A stretch of DNA of 64,000 nucleotides from Cladopsammia gracilis. Its lineage: Eukaryota > Cnidaria > Anthozoa > Scleractinia > Dendrophylliidae. Positions 10,548 through 24,500 of the stretch are shown here, in pieces. The stretch is taken from positions 1,279,501 through 1,343,500 of the forward strand of contig JAJGOT010000059.1 of assembly GCA_022457155.1 (NCBI GenBank), read 5' to 3'. The notes under the pieces are model-generated. The model was not told the origin of the DNA and did not search any database. It saw only the letters and a program-made list of their open reading frames with translations. The stretch's first letter is position 1; every line of letters begins with the position of its first letter. The position numbers and the translations under genes were made by a program.

Positions 10548-12091
10548 TCAGTAGAATATGGTTCTAGTCTTGTGACAAGGCAATTCAGTGATCCCTTGTA
10601 ACTGTTCTTTGGCAAAATCCCACAAATAAAAATCAATGATGACTGAATTAACCACTGAATCAAGCTCCTCTTGAGTTGAAGAACTAAAGTGTGAATCCTC
10701 TTTAGCTTTCTTTAACACTTCCTGGTAAATCAGTTCCACGGCCCAAATAGAATTCCCTCTTATCTCTAACTCTAGTCGATCACCAGCAGGAATCATCTCT
10801 CCTCTTTTTAACTTCTCCATTAAGTGATCAGTGTATTTCATGATGCCCAGATGTAAGAGGGATTGTGGTACTCTGTAATCAGCGAACATGGTAAGATGAG
10901 TGATATCAGTGAAATACCCCCATTCTTGTCCCTCGAAGCAAGCCCAGATGTCAGAAATCAAAATCTGTGCACGCTTGTAAAACGACACTTTAGTACCTTC
11001 AAATTCTGCCTCATCTTGGAAACATTTGAAGGTGCTTGTGATCAAGCTGAGAAGTTTCTTGGCACTCTGGTTACACTGCAATAAAAAGTTGGTAAAAGAA
11101 CTCTTGTAGTCCTTTACAAGTATTTTGCCAACTTCATTTAAATTCTTTGTTCTCTCTTCAAGTAGTGGTATTTCGGTCGGAGTTTCTGATCTGAAGATGT
11201 GTCGTAATCCCTTTGTTGTGATGTCAGCATAGTATGACGGTGTAGTGAAGGGGATTCCCTCCTAAAAATAGATTGAAATAAAAGGTGTGGGGTTAGTTTT
11301 AATTGAGAACATGGTCTCAGGGTAGGAGCATGAGGGGATGGGGGCATAAGGAAGGGGGCATGAGGGTGTTACTCCATTTAGCTCTAATCAGAATTGCCCC
11401 TGGATAGGGCATGGTTCTTACATGTAGGGTTAGCCTGCAAGAAAGCTTGGGGGCTCCAGGGTGGGAGCTAGGGCTTGGAGGTGGGTGCTCGGGGGCTGGC
11501 GGTGGGACAGAGAGGAAGCAGGGTAATATGGGGTGGTGAACATGATTTACAATTCTTTGCAAATTCCTTCATCATCATCATCATCTTTACTTAAAAACAC
11601 GGGATCACTTTCATTTAAAAATGTTCTTCTGGATGTTAACAAAACTTTCTCAAAACCTCATGCACAAGGAAGAGGGAAGGATAAATAGAAGGATGCGGGG
11701 AAGAGGGAGGGCTGATGAAAAATGAAACGTTCCTAGGCCTTAAACAAACCTTAAGAGCCCTGTTTATGGAGGCACACAAAGCCCAGTAACCCGTGTAATT
11801 CTTTCCCTCAAATCGTACTGTCCACGGTTCCAAGTCTTCATTCGTCCAAAACGAGAAATTCAGCGCATCTGACACAACAATCCAATCCAATGCTTCTTTT
11901 GTCATGTCGCTTGGATGCAAGCCGTGCTCCTTCCATGTTTTGAAACTATATTTCTTCGATTTTAAGCTCTCAAATATAACTTTCGACGCTTCGTCTATGC
12001 CTTGTTGGCAGATAGAAACGTCCTGACTTTTAGATGAAATGAGTTTAGCCGATTCTCGAGGATTTAGCGGCTCACAAGTAACCTCCAACAT
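10548..12091 (-). CDS. QNG1: Queuosine 5'-phosphate N-glycosylase/hydrolase (DUF2419)
   Basis: Two exons on the minus strand, 12091-11750 and 11261-10548, join in phase 0 to give 351 aa (human C9orf64/QNG1 is 341). The chosen ATG at 12091 gives MLEVTCEPLNPRES; the frame extends upstream without another ATG. Family blocks are LNPRESAKLI, SDALNFSFW, YTGYWALCASINRAL, the junction EGIPFTTPSYYAD, VSFYKRAQILISDIW, ITHLTMFADYRVPQ and the end FYLWDFAKEQ. The enzyme releases queuine from queuosine monophosphate so that animals can reuse this diet- or microbe-derived base in tRNA wobble positions. Asp242 in MFADYR is the likely catalytic region by position (inference). In a coral the queuine would come from bacteria, algae or food. 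Polyadenylation is probably at the inverted repeat near 10350. Confidence 0.93.
11262..11749 (-). other. QNG1 intron with purine/pyrimidine-skewed sequence
   Basis: The intron carries a G-rich plus strand (GGGGGCATGAGG, GGGGGCTCCAGGGTGGGAGC) and an (ATC)n run at 11569-11583. The open frames seen here are low-complexity and not genes. Donor and acceptor agree with phase 0. Confidence 0.6.
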
Positions 12092-12506
12092 CTTGTCTTG
12101 TCTTGATCGCACGTGGTGTGGATGACGAAAGCACTTTCTTTTTTTTTCTTCGGGGAGAGGTAAGTATTGAAATTGTCAGCAAAGTAATTTTCCTGGTTTA
12201 TATTTTTTCTTGTATATATTTATTTACATTATGATGTTAAAAAATCACACTTAGTTCATTTTGGAAACATTTATACTTAATACGCGACCATACAAGGCAA
12301 AGCGTACCCAAAAACGCAGCAAATACCATATCTTTTCTTTCACCCCTACCCCTTCCCCTCCAGCAAGGCTGGGGAGGGGGTGGGGAAAGGATTGGTACGT
12401 GACATGTCATCTTCGTGACAGCAAAAATAACACATGACATCCGCCTTGCAGACAAATCGCAGCGTGTTTCTTTCATGCGTTCATCAATGAGAAATAAGCC
12501 GCAATA
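12092..12506. promoter_or_regulatory. Shared upstream region of QNG1 (-) and the periphilin-like gene (+)
   Basis: The divergent start codons are 415 bases apart. A C-rich stretch at 12340-12385 (CCCCTACCCCTTCCCCTCC) lies midway. Both 5' UTRs must be in this interval unless upstream non-coding exons exist. No repeat element is recognised. Bidirectional promoter function is inferred. Confidence 0.55.
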
Positions 12507-15500
12507 ATGCCGTTTAACGACGACACCTTTTTAGAATTGAAAGATTGTATTTTTATCAAAGGTTTGCCAACAAATGCGAGTGTCAAAATCTCCGATGTTA
12601 GGTACAAAATAAGCGACATCGTTGTCATTGATCTGCAAAGCGCATGATATCAATTCAAGTTTTGTTCACGGTCATTCTGTTACGTTGTTCTTTAATATTT
12701 TGATGTGGTTTGTTTACAGGGAGTACTTTGAACAGAGGATCGGAGAATGCTGCGTGGAAATGACTGCCCTTTCGAAAGACAAACGATGGTTTTTTGTCGC
12801 TATAAAGTTTAAGTCACCGTCGGTTGCTGAAAAGGTGCTGGAAAGGTAACGTTTCGTAGCTGTCAAGAAGCCTTTTGTCGTCGCCAAAACGTCTTTCCTT
12901 TATAAATAAATAAATCATATTTATATTGGCTTTAAATTTACGAATGTAATATTGCCTAATGGATAACTTAATATAACTTTTGTCGTTTTTTAACAATGTT
13001 AGTAGCGATCATTTTATACTAGAAACCTTGTTGACGCAAGCTTTTCTCAACAAGCAAGCGAAGCATATTTTTCGTCGATTTCCGTCCTACTTGACATTTC
13101 GTGAACTACGGTATGGTACAATCGTTTATGTTTTGTTTTAGCTGAACAACTAACGAATAACAGATTTCTTCTACAAAACGTTAATGAAATACTGAATAGC
13201 TATAGCTATAAAAATAATATATTTATGCCTCTGGGATTCCACGTGCGAAACATGAGAATGAGCGAATGCAAGGGGATTTTTTTACATCATTGTGTAAATC
13301 GCCAACTGCAACCATATCAGGAGGCAGCCTGGATTAAAATGGGAAGGAGTGGGTTAAAAATGTTTCAGAATGAACAAAATCAGCTCTTCATGCATTCTGA
13401 TCCAGACTATCCAGTGTTATTTTTACCCTGAGATTTTAAAACTGATTAGAAAATGTTCCAAGGAATGTGTGCCATGATTCTTGATTAAGCATGTGCATAC
13501 TTTATCAAGTTATAATACGTCACCAGCATGAGCGCGCACAAATAATGGAACATTTTATAAAGGAAAAATTGTTGAACCTCTACTAACGGACATCTCTATA
13601 ATATGGACACCTCTATGGAGAGTTCCTTTGGTCCAGAAGAAACCAAAATTCATACAATCCCAACCTGTATAATATGGACTCCTCTTTAATGCAGACACTT
13701 ATGACTGGCCCTTCAGTGCCCATATTAAGGGATTTAACTATAGTAAACTTTGTCCTTATGCATTGTTGAGTTGTTCAAGCACTTGGGAATTTTGAAGTGA
13801 AAAATTCCTGCGTACTTGTATAACGCAGGGTGTGACCCTCTGTCTCATGAATGTGACCCTCGGTCACAGGGGTGTGACCTGGGAGCAGGGTAGTGTAGTG
13901 GTGAGAGCTCTTGCCTCCCACCAATGTGGCCCGCGTTCAATTAATTCCAGCCCAGGCATCATGTGGATTTAGTTTGTTGTTGGTTTTCTTCTTGCTCCAA
14001 GGTTTTTTCTCCAGGTACTCCGGTTTTCCCCTCAACTCAAAAACCAACACTTCCAAATTTCAATTAGATCTGGAAAGTGTCTCCAACATTATTAGTACTC
14101 ATGTGCTAAATACCTTTGACACTTAAATAAAGTGATTTGTTTGTTTGTTTGTCTGTTGTTCACATTTACTATTGCCTTTGGCTTAATCGATAACATTTTA
14201 TTAAAGGTATGATGACAACTATATTTGTGGCCATAGAGTGACAATGAGTTATTGGAGAGTGCCAAGGAGCATGACACATTCAGGTCAATTGCTACCAAAC
14301 TCCTACTGGGGCCACAAGCCAAATACAAGACGATTGGAACACAGGGAGAATTGTGATGACGAAGATGATGTATGTGTAAGACATGAAGAGGAATATTCAA
14401 GAGAGAGGCTTTCGTGGGATACAAATCATGCACCAAGTGACCCTGCGTGCCGCAATGAAAGAGATAATTATGATGAAGAATTAGACAATTTTAGAGATTA
14501 TCAGGAAAACAATGGGCGATATAAGGCAAGTGATAATTACAGTTATGAAGAGCAGGTTGAGGACTATTTGCCGCAGCGCTGGGACAGTGGTGAATTGGAA
14601 GGAGGTTACTATGATGACAACAGGAGTGGATGGGATTCTGATTACAATGACAGCAGTGAAAACTTTTCTGAAAGGGAACAATATGAAAAGGAAGAGGTTT
14701 GTACATGTACAGTAAAAACAGCAAGAAGAGAAACTGCAGATTAAGAACCACTTCAGCCTGACAAATGAAGCATGTTCTTATTCAAAAAATTACTGAAGCC
14801 CCCAAAAAACTGGTGCAGACCCAAGTGTGCTTTAAGGGCCACGAGTACAAAAAGAGTACAAAAACTAAATCTATGCAACATAAATAAATATATTACACAG
14901 TTGGTATAAATAGTGTTATTTGGGCGATCAGTATTTATCATGTTAACTTAAAAACGTTTTTTTTTTTGCAACTTATCTGAAAAATGTAAAATGATCTTCT
15001 AAAAAACTTTTAAGCAACTAAATTTTTGGCAAACTCTCTGTTGCCTTTGTCAGAGTTAGTTTGGTACGACCTGTCAGGGTCAAAAATTCACTAATTAAAC
15101 TCATCGCCAATAGATGAGTTTGGGGAAGGTGCCTTAGATATGGTGGAGTCAGGTGTGATTTGAGCCGAGCGTGCAGGTATCCATGGCAACCATGAGAGTG
15201 GCAACCACCGGGCACCAGCACACTCATGGAATCAGTGGAGATACTTACCAACCCACATACATACCAGACCCAAATACTTACTGAGACAAAGAGAGAGGGG
15301 GAGGTGAGGGAGCAGAATGGCACATGACAAACACGAGGGCTAAACGTAAACTGCACATCCGCAAAGAGCTGGAACACAGATCATGTCCAGTCTCTGAAAA
15401 CCTCCCGAATATGCAACCCCATACGCGTGGCCACCGCGGGGAGCCACTGACTAGCATTAACTTGAGCCTAACTTAGCCTAAATTTCATTCAACCACATTT

Positions 15501-18500
15501 AAATCAAATTTAAATAGATACACCATAAATTATCCGAAAGAATTATTTATACCCTATTCAGCCTGATTTCTCACTACACATCCAATATGTAAGAACCAAT
15601 TCAGCCGGTCACAGAAAATCTCAGGTTCTTTTATACAGGTTTTTGCTGTATGCCAATTAACAGTCATTTAACTCTCTAGCCATTTAGCACTGGACACTGA
15701 GCCCCATTAGGATGCTTTTAGAATGAGGAATATACATATTTGTAAAATTCATTAATAATTCATAAGGATACTAACAAATAGAAATGAGCCAATCCAATCA
15801 CATGATTACCCTGTATAGGCCAATACAATCTTGATACAACTCACTAGTGGTTGTATCTAGTTTACATGTGAATGTGAATTTCACAAGTTGTTTACTACAT
15901 TCGCGTCCGTGTTGTATCGGCACTATACTTTCACTTGCCTTCGTTTCATGATTGTATAGGCCGATACAACACTCCCGCTCATGTAGTAAACATTACATAT
16001 ACTATCCAGTCTCCTTTCCTGTGTCACACTTTTATTTAGAGGCTTAATGTCCAGTGCTCAGAGAAGGGGAAGACTGCACATCACATGGCACAGAAGTGTG
16101 GAAGCTGTGATGAAGAAGGGAGGCTATAGCTGGCACAGCCTGGTTCAGCATGTGCAGGAAGGATTGTCGGCAGTCTGTGCTCCACTACGGAGTAGATAGG
16201 CATAACTACAAATGTAACTTACTAGAATGTCCAGTGCTGAATGGCTACGGGCTAAATGACCAGTTACCTGTAACTGTCCTACATTGTCAGTTCATGCAGG
16301 GGATGTTTTTGGCCTGGTTCTTCTTTGGCCATTCCCATCTCTTTGAACTTTGGCAATTTATTGCTAAATATTATACATTATATTAAACGTTTTTCTCATT
16401 TATCCTTCTTCTCACCACTCACTCCCATCTCTCTGACCCCAGTTCCTCCTTTTCTCCCATTTCCTATCACCCTTTTTCCTGGGGTCCCATCTCTACATGT
16501 ATGTCCCCCATCCCCTCTCTTATCCCATTTCCTTTCATCTTTTTTCCTGGAGTCCCATCTCTCTGTCCCTGTCTGCCCCATTACCCCTCTTCTCCCACTT
16601 TACTAATCTAGAAACTCTGCGTTTGTACTAGGAACTCCCATATCATCATGAAGAGCACATTTGGCAGGAACGTGAAGTCATTCAAGATAATGACCAAAAT
16701 TTTATTGATCAAACTGAAAGATGGGACTATGACAGAAGATATCCTGAACTAGACACAAACCGGGAGATTTACAAAGAACCATATGAGGGCAGCTTGAGAG
16801 AAGAACATGGCAATGGGGAGTATCATGGTTACCAAGAAAGACCTTCTGAAGAAACAAGTTATAGAACTGAAAATCTTTGTGAAAGGAATAGAAATTGGTA
16901 TGGTGGAAGGGAACACAGTGGGACACAAGATTTACACACCCAGAGACAGGGTATGTACTGTAGATAAGCCATGCCTTTTATCCAAAATTAAAGTTCAAAA
17001 TTGGGGTGCAATTAATCTGCATGAACATGTACAAAAGCTTACTGTCTCGTATAAGTTGACCCTACATTTTGAGCCTTGATTTTAAGATTTTCATGATGTG
17101 AGGTACATGTATACCTGTATATAATATGCAAAACATTTTCCTCTTGTTTCTCTATTTTGATGAATGGAACAAAAATTTAGCTTGCAAGCTAATTTTTAGA
17201 GCTAATTCTCTGAAAAACAAAAATAGCGTTAACAAAACCAATTGCACTATCCACTAGATAGAGATTTATCCAGTCGATAGTGCTATTCACCATTTCAACA
17301 ACCACAGACCAGAAATCAGGTCATGTTAACAAGCAAATAGAGGCCCCCTCCTACAGCTCACATTAACCCATTAACTCCCAAGAGTGCCCAAACTCAAAAT
17401 TTGAGAAAAATCCCAAATTTCATTTTGTAAAATATTTGAAAATGAATGATGCTATGCAAAAGTATTGCAGAAGAGGTTTCATTTGAATAGTCACACCATA
17501 GGATTTCATCCACAGACTCAAGAGTTAGAAATACACTGCATGTCTCCATAATTGACTTTGGGAGTGAAATGGTAAATTATTATACAGCATATGATAGTCA
17601 CCTCAAATTTGACCAACTGGTAACAATCTGTTTTTTTCTTTTCATATACAGAAAACAGTCAAAACAGGTTTTCACAATTTGATCATACAAACCACTGGTC
17701 AAAATGGGAGGTGGTTGCCCCGGAAAACCCAACAAGGAGGAGACTATCTGATCCTGATGTCCTACAGGAGGCACGCAGACATAATGCATGGGAGCAATCT
17801 AGAGATTTAACTGGTAGAAAACCTGGGGATTTTGTAGAGGAGAGACCCAGATCAGATGAATGGTTAAATAGCAGCCGTCGACATTTTCAAAGTAGAGGTC
17901 GACATAGCACTTCACCTGTGAACCTGCGGTCCAAAGATGACAGTCATCAAGGATTTGCTCGCTCAGAAGAGATTCGAAAGAGTTCTCATGAACCTTTTGA
18001 CAGCAGAACATTTGTGGATCGAAAACATGGTGGTGATTTTGTTCATTCAATGCGCAGTCACTGCAGCAATTCACCAGTTAGAGGTAAACGTTCCTCACCA
18101 AACACAAGCAAGAGGAGTTCATCTACTGAACGGAGCTCTGATTTTAAACTTCATGAAACCTCCCCACGTAGTGAAAAATCAAGTCATTCTTGCAGTGAGC
18201 ACAGCTCTGGAACAAGGCAAAGAGACAGTCGCAGCTACTCACCTAAAGGAAGACACAACAATAACAGAGTGCCATATGATAGAGGAAATGCTGAACGAAC
18301 CGGCACCAGGAGAGATTGTGATCTTCGCCGTTCTCTGATGTTACACCAGCAGAGAAAACATTTGTCATCTCTTCCTAGAGACAGATCTAGGGAGGAGGGA
18401 TCAAAGCGTTCTTCATTGGAAAGGGTAAGGAAATCCTCTCCAGATGAACATTACAGATCATCTGGCTCCATCAGCTCAACTGATTCCACCTCTCCACCTA

Positions 18501-21500
18501 AAGGTGGAAACAGAAAGAGACAACATGAGGATGAAAAGATAAGACAAGACATGGAGACAGCTAAGAAAAGTAAGATTGTATGTGGATTTATTGCTTCGAA
18601 TATAGTGTTCAAGTTCAAATTTTAAAAGTAGCCCATTGTAGACTGCAGTTGAATAGTTTTGTATAGCATATTAAACAGCACCACAGGAAAGTACTGCTCA
18701 ATAGCTTTCATTTGAATGGTCACACTTTAGGATTTCATCCACAGACTCAAAAGTTAGAACCACCTTGTACAGCATAACAAACAGTACCACAGGAAAGTAC
18801 TGCTCAGTAGCTTTCATTTGAATGGTCACACTTTAGGATTTCATCCACAGACTCAAAAGTTAGAACCACCTTGTACAGCATAATAAACAGCACCACAGGA
18901 AAGTCCTGCTTGGTAGCTTTCATTTCAATAGTTTATTTTCAAGGTAAGAAGTAATTGAAAGTGGCAATCTAACAAGGTTAAAGAGTTAATTGGTTGTGAT
19001 ATATACAGGAAAGCAAACAAGTCACAGTTCCTTGACCCATTCTGATACTGCAAGCAGAGATAATGAAAGTACCAAAAATAAAGCGGCAAAGTCATCGAGT
19101 GAAAGCAGGAAGCAGCCTCCAGGAGAGCAAAAGAGAAGCACAAGAAAGGTACATTTATGCTTGGAAGTGTTATAGGACTCACACGGTCATGAAAAGTCAT
19201 TAAAATTACTTTTATGAAATTTCGGAAAAGCATTGTTAAAGGGACACTGCCCCGCCGAAATACAAAATTTCCTTACGTTATTTTGACGTCATATCACCAA
19301 ATTCCACCAAATATACAACTTAATTAAACAAAAACATTCTGTAGAACAAAACAGAAGCAATAGTTTGGAGATTAAGTGCAGGATTGCAAGGATGTAAATG
19401 GATTACAGTTCATCAAATTTGATTGCCATTCTTGTGGAATTTTGACCTTTTTAGCCGTTATTTTATCTCTTTGGTTAATATTTCTTTGCTTCCTTCCTTC
19501 TTATTTCAAGAAGATAAAGCAAGCTTAAGCTAGCTCGTGGCCGTGCCCCTTTAAATTTCGTGATAATTCTCCGTCCCCGATGAGAATCGAACCCATGACC
19601 TTACGCGTTCTGTTCAACATCGATTGAACAGTATAATTTGATCAACAAAGATTCAATCTTGTGTCCTAGCTCTCTGGAGCTGATACAGCCATGTTCTTAT
19701 GTTTGCTTTCCACAGCTAAGAGATCAGGTATCATCAGATAATTCCAATACAGGAAGAGCGAACCGTCTTTTGAGCGATTTAGCTGCTACATTAGCTGAGG
19801 ACAACATCTCTTTAAAACGACCAAGTCCTGATACAGACGTTGCGCAGAGAAGGGTGGAGAGTGCAGGAGGCCATGCAGTCAAATCTCAGAGGTATACTAC
19901 TCGATCTAAAGAATACCATAAGAAATGTCATCCAGAGGAGGACGAAGAGATGAAACAGGCAGTGAGTGATGACAATCTTCAGTTGGTAGATTCAAATGGA
20001 GACGATCCATGCGCAAAGGAGACAGTGAGTGAATTGCTGAAGGCATCTGAAGGGGATATTAGTACTCCTATGAGCAGAACAACTCCATTAGCAGCGCCAA
20101 GCATTGATGGTAATTCTGACCAAGACATGAAGGAGGTCGTGGGATTATATAACAGAGCTAAACTTCCCACAGAGAATTCACATAATGCAGAAAAGAGCGC
20201 TTCTCCTCCAAACAATAAGTTCCAACCGCTTAAACCCTCTTCAAAACACACCATAATTTGGAGTAATTCTGATCAAGATGCGAACGAAGCCACGAGATTC
20301 TATGAAGGGGACAGTGCACAACTGCCTGAAGAGAATTCGCGAAAGACAGAAAAGAGTGCTTCTTTTCCAAAAGATAAGCTCCAACCGGTTAAACCCGCTC
20401 CGGAACAAACCATGCTTTGGGATAATTCTGACCAAGAGGTGAACGAAGCCACGGGATTCTATAAAGATATCAGTAAAACACTGCCTAGAAACATCGCTTT
20501 ATCTCCAAAAGGTAAGCTCCGATCGCTGAAACCTTCCCTAGAACCCCTCGAGTTTGCGGATATAAAGACAAACTCTACTTATATTGTTGACGACTTTGAG
20601 AAGACACGCGAGTTGGTTGTTGATAAGACTGTAGTCTCAAGTAACAGAAAGGAGTTCGAGCCGCTTAATCCGTGTGTGGAACATCACGATTTTGCTGAAA
20701 TAAGAACAAATGGTACCTTTATTGTAGATGATTTTGAGAATGCGTACAGGTTAGACACCATTGAAAATGGAGTCTCTTTTAAGAAGACCAGTGGAGTGGA
20801 GTTGCTTGGGCAAGGAGGAGATGGGAACTCCCAGACCGAAAATTGTCATGTGGTTGACATGGAAGTTTCATCTGATGATCAGGCTTCGCCAAACGTAATC
20901 CAAGCAGGAAACGAGTTTTTTTACCCTGCGGATACCAGAAACGCAGGCAAGGGAAGTGTCAGTAACACTGGGGAGGACGAGTGTATCAGCAAAGAAGCCA
21001 GTGGTGATCTTACAACCACAGAACAGAAAACATTTGAAGTGGAGGAATTTAGCTTGAGTGGTACTGGCTCAGTATTGTATCATACCAAACCAAGCATGTC
21101 GAGTACAGAGGTCAGTCAAGTCGATAAAGACACCTTAAAGCAGGGAGCTTATAACACGAAGGACAAGGCATCTGTAGTAGAGAATACTGGCACTAATAAC
21201 AATGGATCGTGTTTGCTTTATACAGAGCCGAGTATTTATACTGTCCAGATTAACGACAATCGCGTAGATACCTTGACACAAGGAAGTAATAACATAAAGG
21301 ATTGTAATGGTGTTAACAACAGAAGACGGACAACTTGCGCCGTGAAGAAACAGGACCTGAATGCTATTTATACGGAACAAGAATTATCTAACTGCAACTC
21401 AGATGAACTCATCAAGGAATCTCGTGATTTTGATTCCAATCCACAAGATGTCAGTGACATGAAACATGCTTCAATTGATGTTAGTAGCCAGAAAAAGATA

Positions 21501-24500
21501 GTTCACGAGTTGAACGAAACTCCGAGTGACGCGAATTGCCAGGACAAGCTGATTTTGAAGATTGGCAAAGACGGTCACACCAAGGTCACGCAAGAAGTTT
21601 GTCACGACAGTGAGGTTGGTCATATTTATAGTACCGTGACTGAGGGATGCAATATGGAGGATGCGATTATCAACAGCACAGAACAAAAGTTCAGCGCTGT
21701 TGAGGGTATTAATAACGTGCAAGGAAAAAGGAGAGATGATAAGAGGCAAGACACAGGGCGAGAAATCAATGGTAGCTCGGTTTTCAGTGACAAGCATCAA
21801 AGAAGAAATAACGATAAAGAGGAGGATGAGAACGAAACAAACTCTAATAATGAGTGCTCCAGTTGGAAGTGCATTAAATCTGTAGCCACTCGTAGAGATC
21901 AGAAAAGCTATGATAAGAAGAGTATTGACGTCATACCTAACAAGAAAGGAACCAGCGACGCTCATAACATAGAAACCAATGCAGGGAATACGAGAATCGT
22001 TGCCTTAAATACAGAACGTGGGGTGTGCGGAATAGAGAGTAGCGATTCCACAAGTTGCCTTAGTAACGCAATTCAAGAAGGGTACAACGAAAAGAACATT
22101 GATTGTGATATAGTAATAGCAAAAAAACAGAAATGTGACAACGGACAACTAAAAATGCCCAACATTGTCACGCAACAAAAAAGGCATTTTTCAAAAGATG
22201 TGTATCCATCAGGTAACGCAAGGCAGGTGGGAAATAGTTATGTCACGCAAAAGGAAATGCATTTATCCAAGGAGTTGATTCCAGGTCGCGTTATGCAGGA
22301 ATTTTCTGAAACCAATGTAAGTTATGTTGGTCTTAAACCACAGAAAATGTTCAATACAGATTGTCCAAGGTTCAGTGTTAACATCCCAGAACAGGCCGGA
22401 GATTACAGTAAAATATCCAAAGTTGATCCAGGTATCGTCAAAAGACGTTCCAGTTGGCCAAGCGTGGACCCGTATCAGTCGAATGCGGCTGATACTAATA
22501 AATCAGCCACTTCATCCCTTAATTCCTGCAAAGCAGTTCATGGTCTGCAGAAGACTAAAGATTTGGTGCCCGAGAGTTTCGAGCATCTCGACATGGAGAT
22601 CTCTTCTGATGAAGAACATCAGCCTCGTTTGACTGACTCAGCAGTTCGCGTTGTTGATGGAGACAGCGCTAGAAAGAATGATGCCTCCAAACCTTATTCA
22701 CCGAGCAGTCCTACTAGAAAAAGCGATGAGCGTTGTTCTCCTCACGCCAAAGAAGACTACTCTCCATATTCCCCAAGTCATCCGACAAACGTGAGTGAAG
22801 GAGACTTGGAACAGAACGATCCCGTTAAAGAATTATGTTTTGATGACAAAGACGATGTTGCAAGTACTTGTGAAGCCAGAGAGGAGATCATTGCTGGTGG
22901 CTTTGCACTTAAAAACAGTTTTAAGGGTATTGAAGCCGCCAGAAAGGAACGTAACACAAATACTACAGTTTTTAAACAAGCTATCAATAGCGATGGTATT
23001 GGTGCTACTTCTGTAAATTCCGCCTTTACGTTGTCTAGCTCACATAATTCTAAATCTGGCCCTTCACTCCGCGTGTCTCCAGCAGAAGGTTCAGTTGACA
23101 TGAGTATGCCTGTAGACGATGCGACGCAATGTGGCGGTGAAAAAACCAACAGCGAATGCAACAAAAGTGATGGCAAAGGAGGTGCAGCTTGCGTCGTTAA
23201 TTTAACAGCAGACGGAAATGGTGAAGATATGAAGAAACCTTCTATGAGATGTCCAAAGAGAACACAAAGTTTACCAACTTTTTCCTCGGTGGTTCCCAGA
23301 CCTAAAGTCATGTACATTACAGCGACAAAGACAAAACACGTTAAAACTGACAGTGGCTCTTTGCATAAGTCCCGAATAGTTTATGCCGCCAATGATAGAA
23401 TTGCTAAGCCTGTAAACTCCCTTTCCCTAGATGAAATGCCAAGCAAAGATTGCATATTTGGAGAGAGCTCGTCTCCTGACCCTAAAAATATTAAAGGACC
23501 AATAGTTTTTGAAACACGACAAAGTAACGAAAGGAAAACTGTTCGTGATGTTAAGCCAGTAGTGACTAAGCGATCTGGTAACAGTGATACGTCCTTGAAA
23601 CTGGAGAACATCACAACTCAAGTTAGTGACTTGGACATGGGGAAAGTTGGCACTCCATCGAAGAATGCAAAGACTAAAAACGTCCTTAAAGTATCAGCAA
23701 TAGAAGGATGTAGTTTTACAGGAAGTATGGCAAGTATTGATAAAGAGAAAGTGGATATTTTCAACACAAGCGTCACAGAACAAGACTCGGAAGAGGAATG
23801 TTCGCGAGCCATTTTGAAGGACAAGGATACTGCTTCCGGTGCAGCACATTTTGTTCAAGACACGCTTTGTAAAGACACTGTAGCTCACGATGAAGCTGGA
23901 AATCTCATGACAACTATAAAAGGAACTGAAACTGCAGATTTTAAAGTACTTCCTACGAGTTACAGCATCGCCAGTGGAGGGTTTGATGAAAGTGTAGATA
24001 AAGAGATAAATCACAGTAACAAGAACTGCAGTGGAACACCCCCTACCTCCATTAAGGATATTAGTTCGTTTGGTTCTGTTCCAGAAGGAGAGCAAACGTC
24101 AGTCTCTAAAGAACTTGAAGAGAGAACATCTCTTCGTTCATATTCTACCAGTTTCCGTGTAGAAGAGTCAATGACTGAGGTTTATTCTAATTGCAATCAC
24201 AAAGTTTCTGAAGGTATAAAACGTGATACCAACTGTGCGTCGGTTGACACTCCAGTAACATGTGAAATGATTGACAAGAGGCCTATAACATCAACGTGTG
24301 AAATGACTAAATATGGACATGACAACAACCAAACTCTTTTGTTAGGAACTTACGACCATGTGGAAAGCACAGTTCTCGAAGGTGAAGTTGGGAACAGAAA
24401 AGATGAGATCGATAAAGAATCATTGAGCAATGTCCCTGAGCAACACGTTCGGACGGTACAGACGCTACCTACGTCATCCTCTAGATCTGGTAAGAAAAGG

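Noticed and set aside
14238..14744. Separate 168-codon gene
   Set aside because: It is exon 3 of the periphilin-like gene read into its intron; the donor at 14697 and phase match to exon 4 explain it.
21471..21965. 164-codon minus-strand frame with hydrophobic protein
   Set aside because: Antisense of exon 7; A-rich coding on the plus strand gives spurious hydrophobic frames on the other strand.
22778..23317. 179-codon minus-strand frame
   Set aside because: Also antisense of exon 7, with no recognisable domain.
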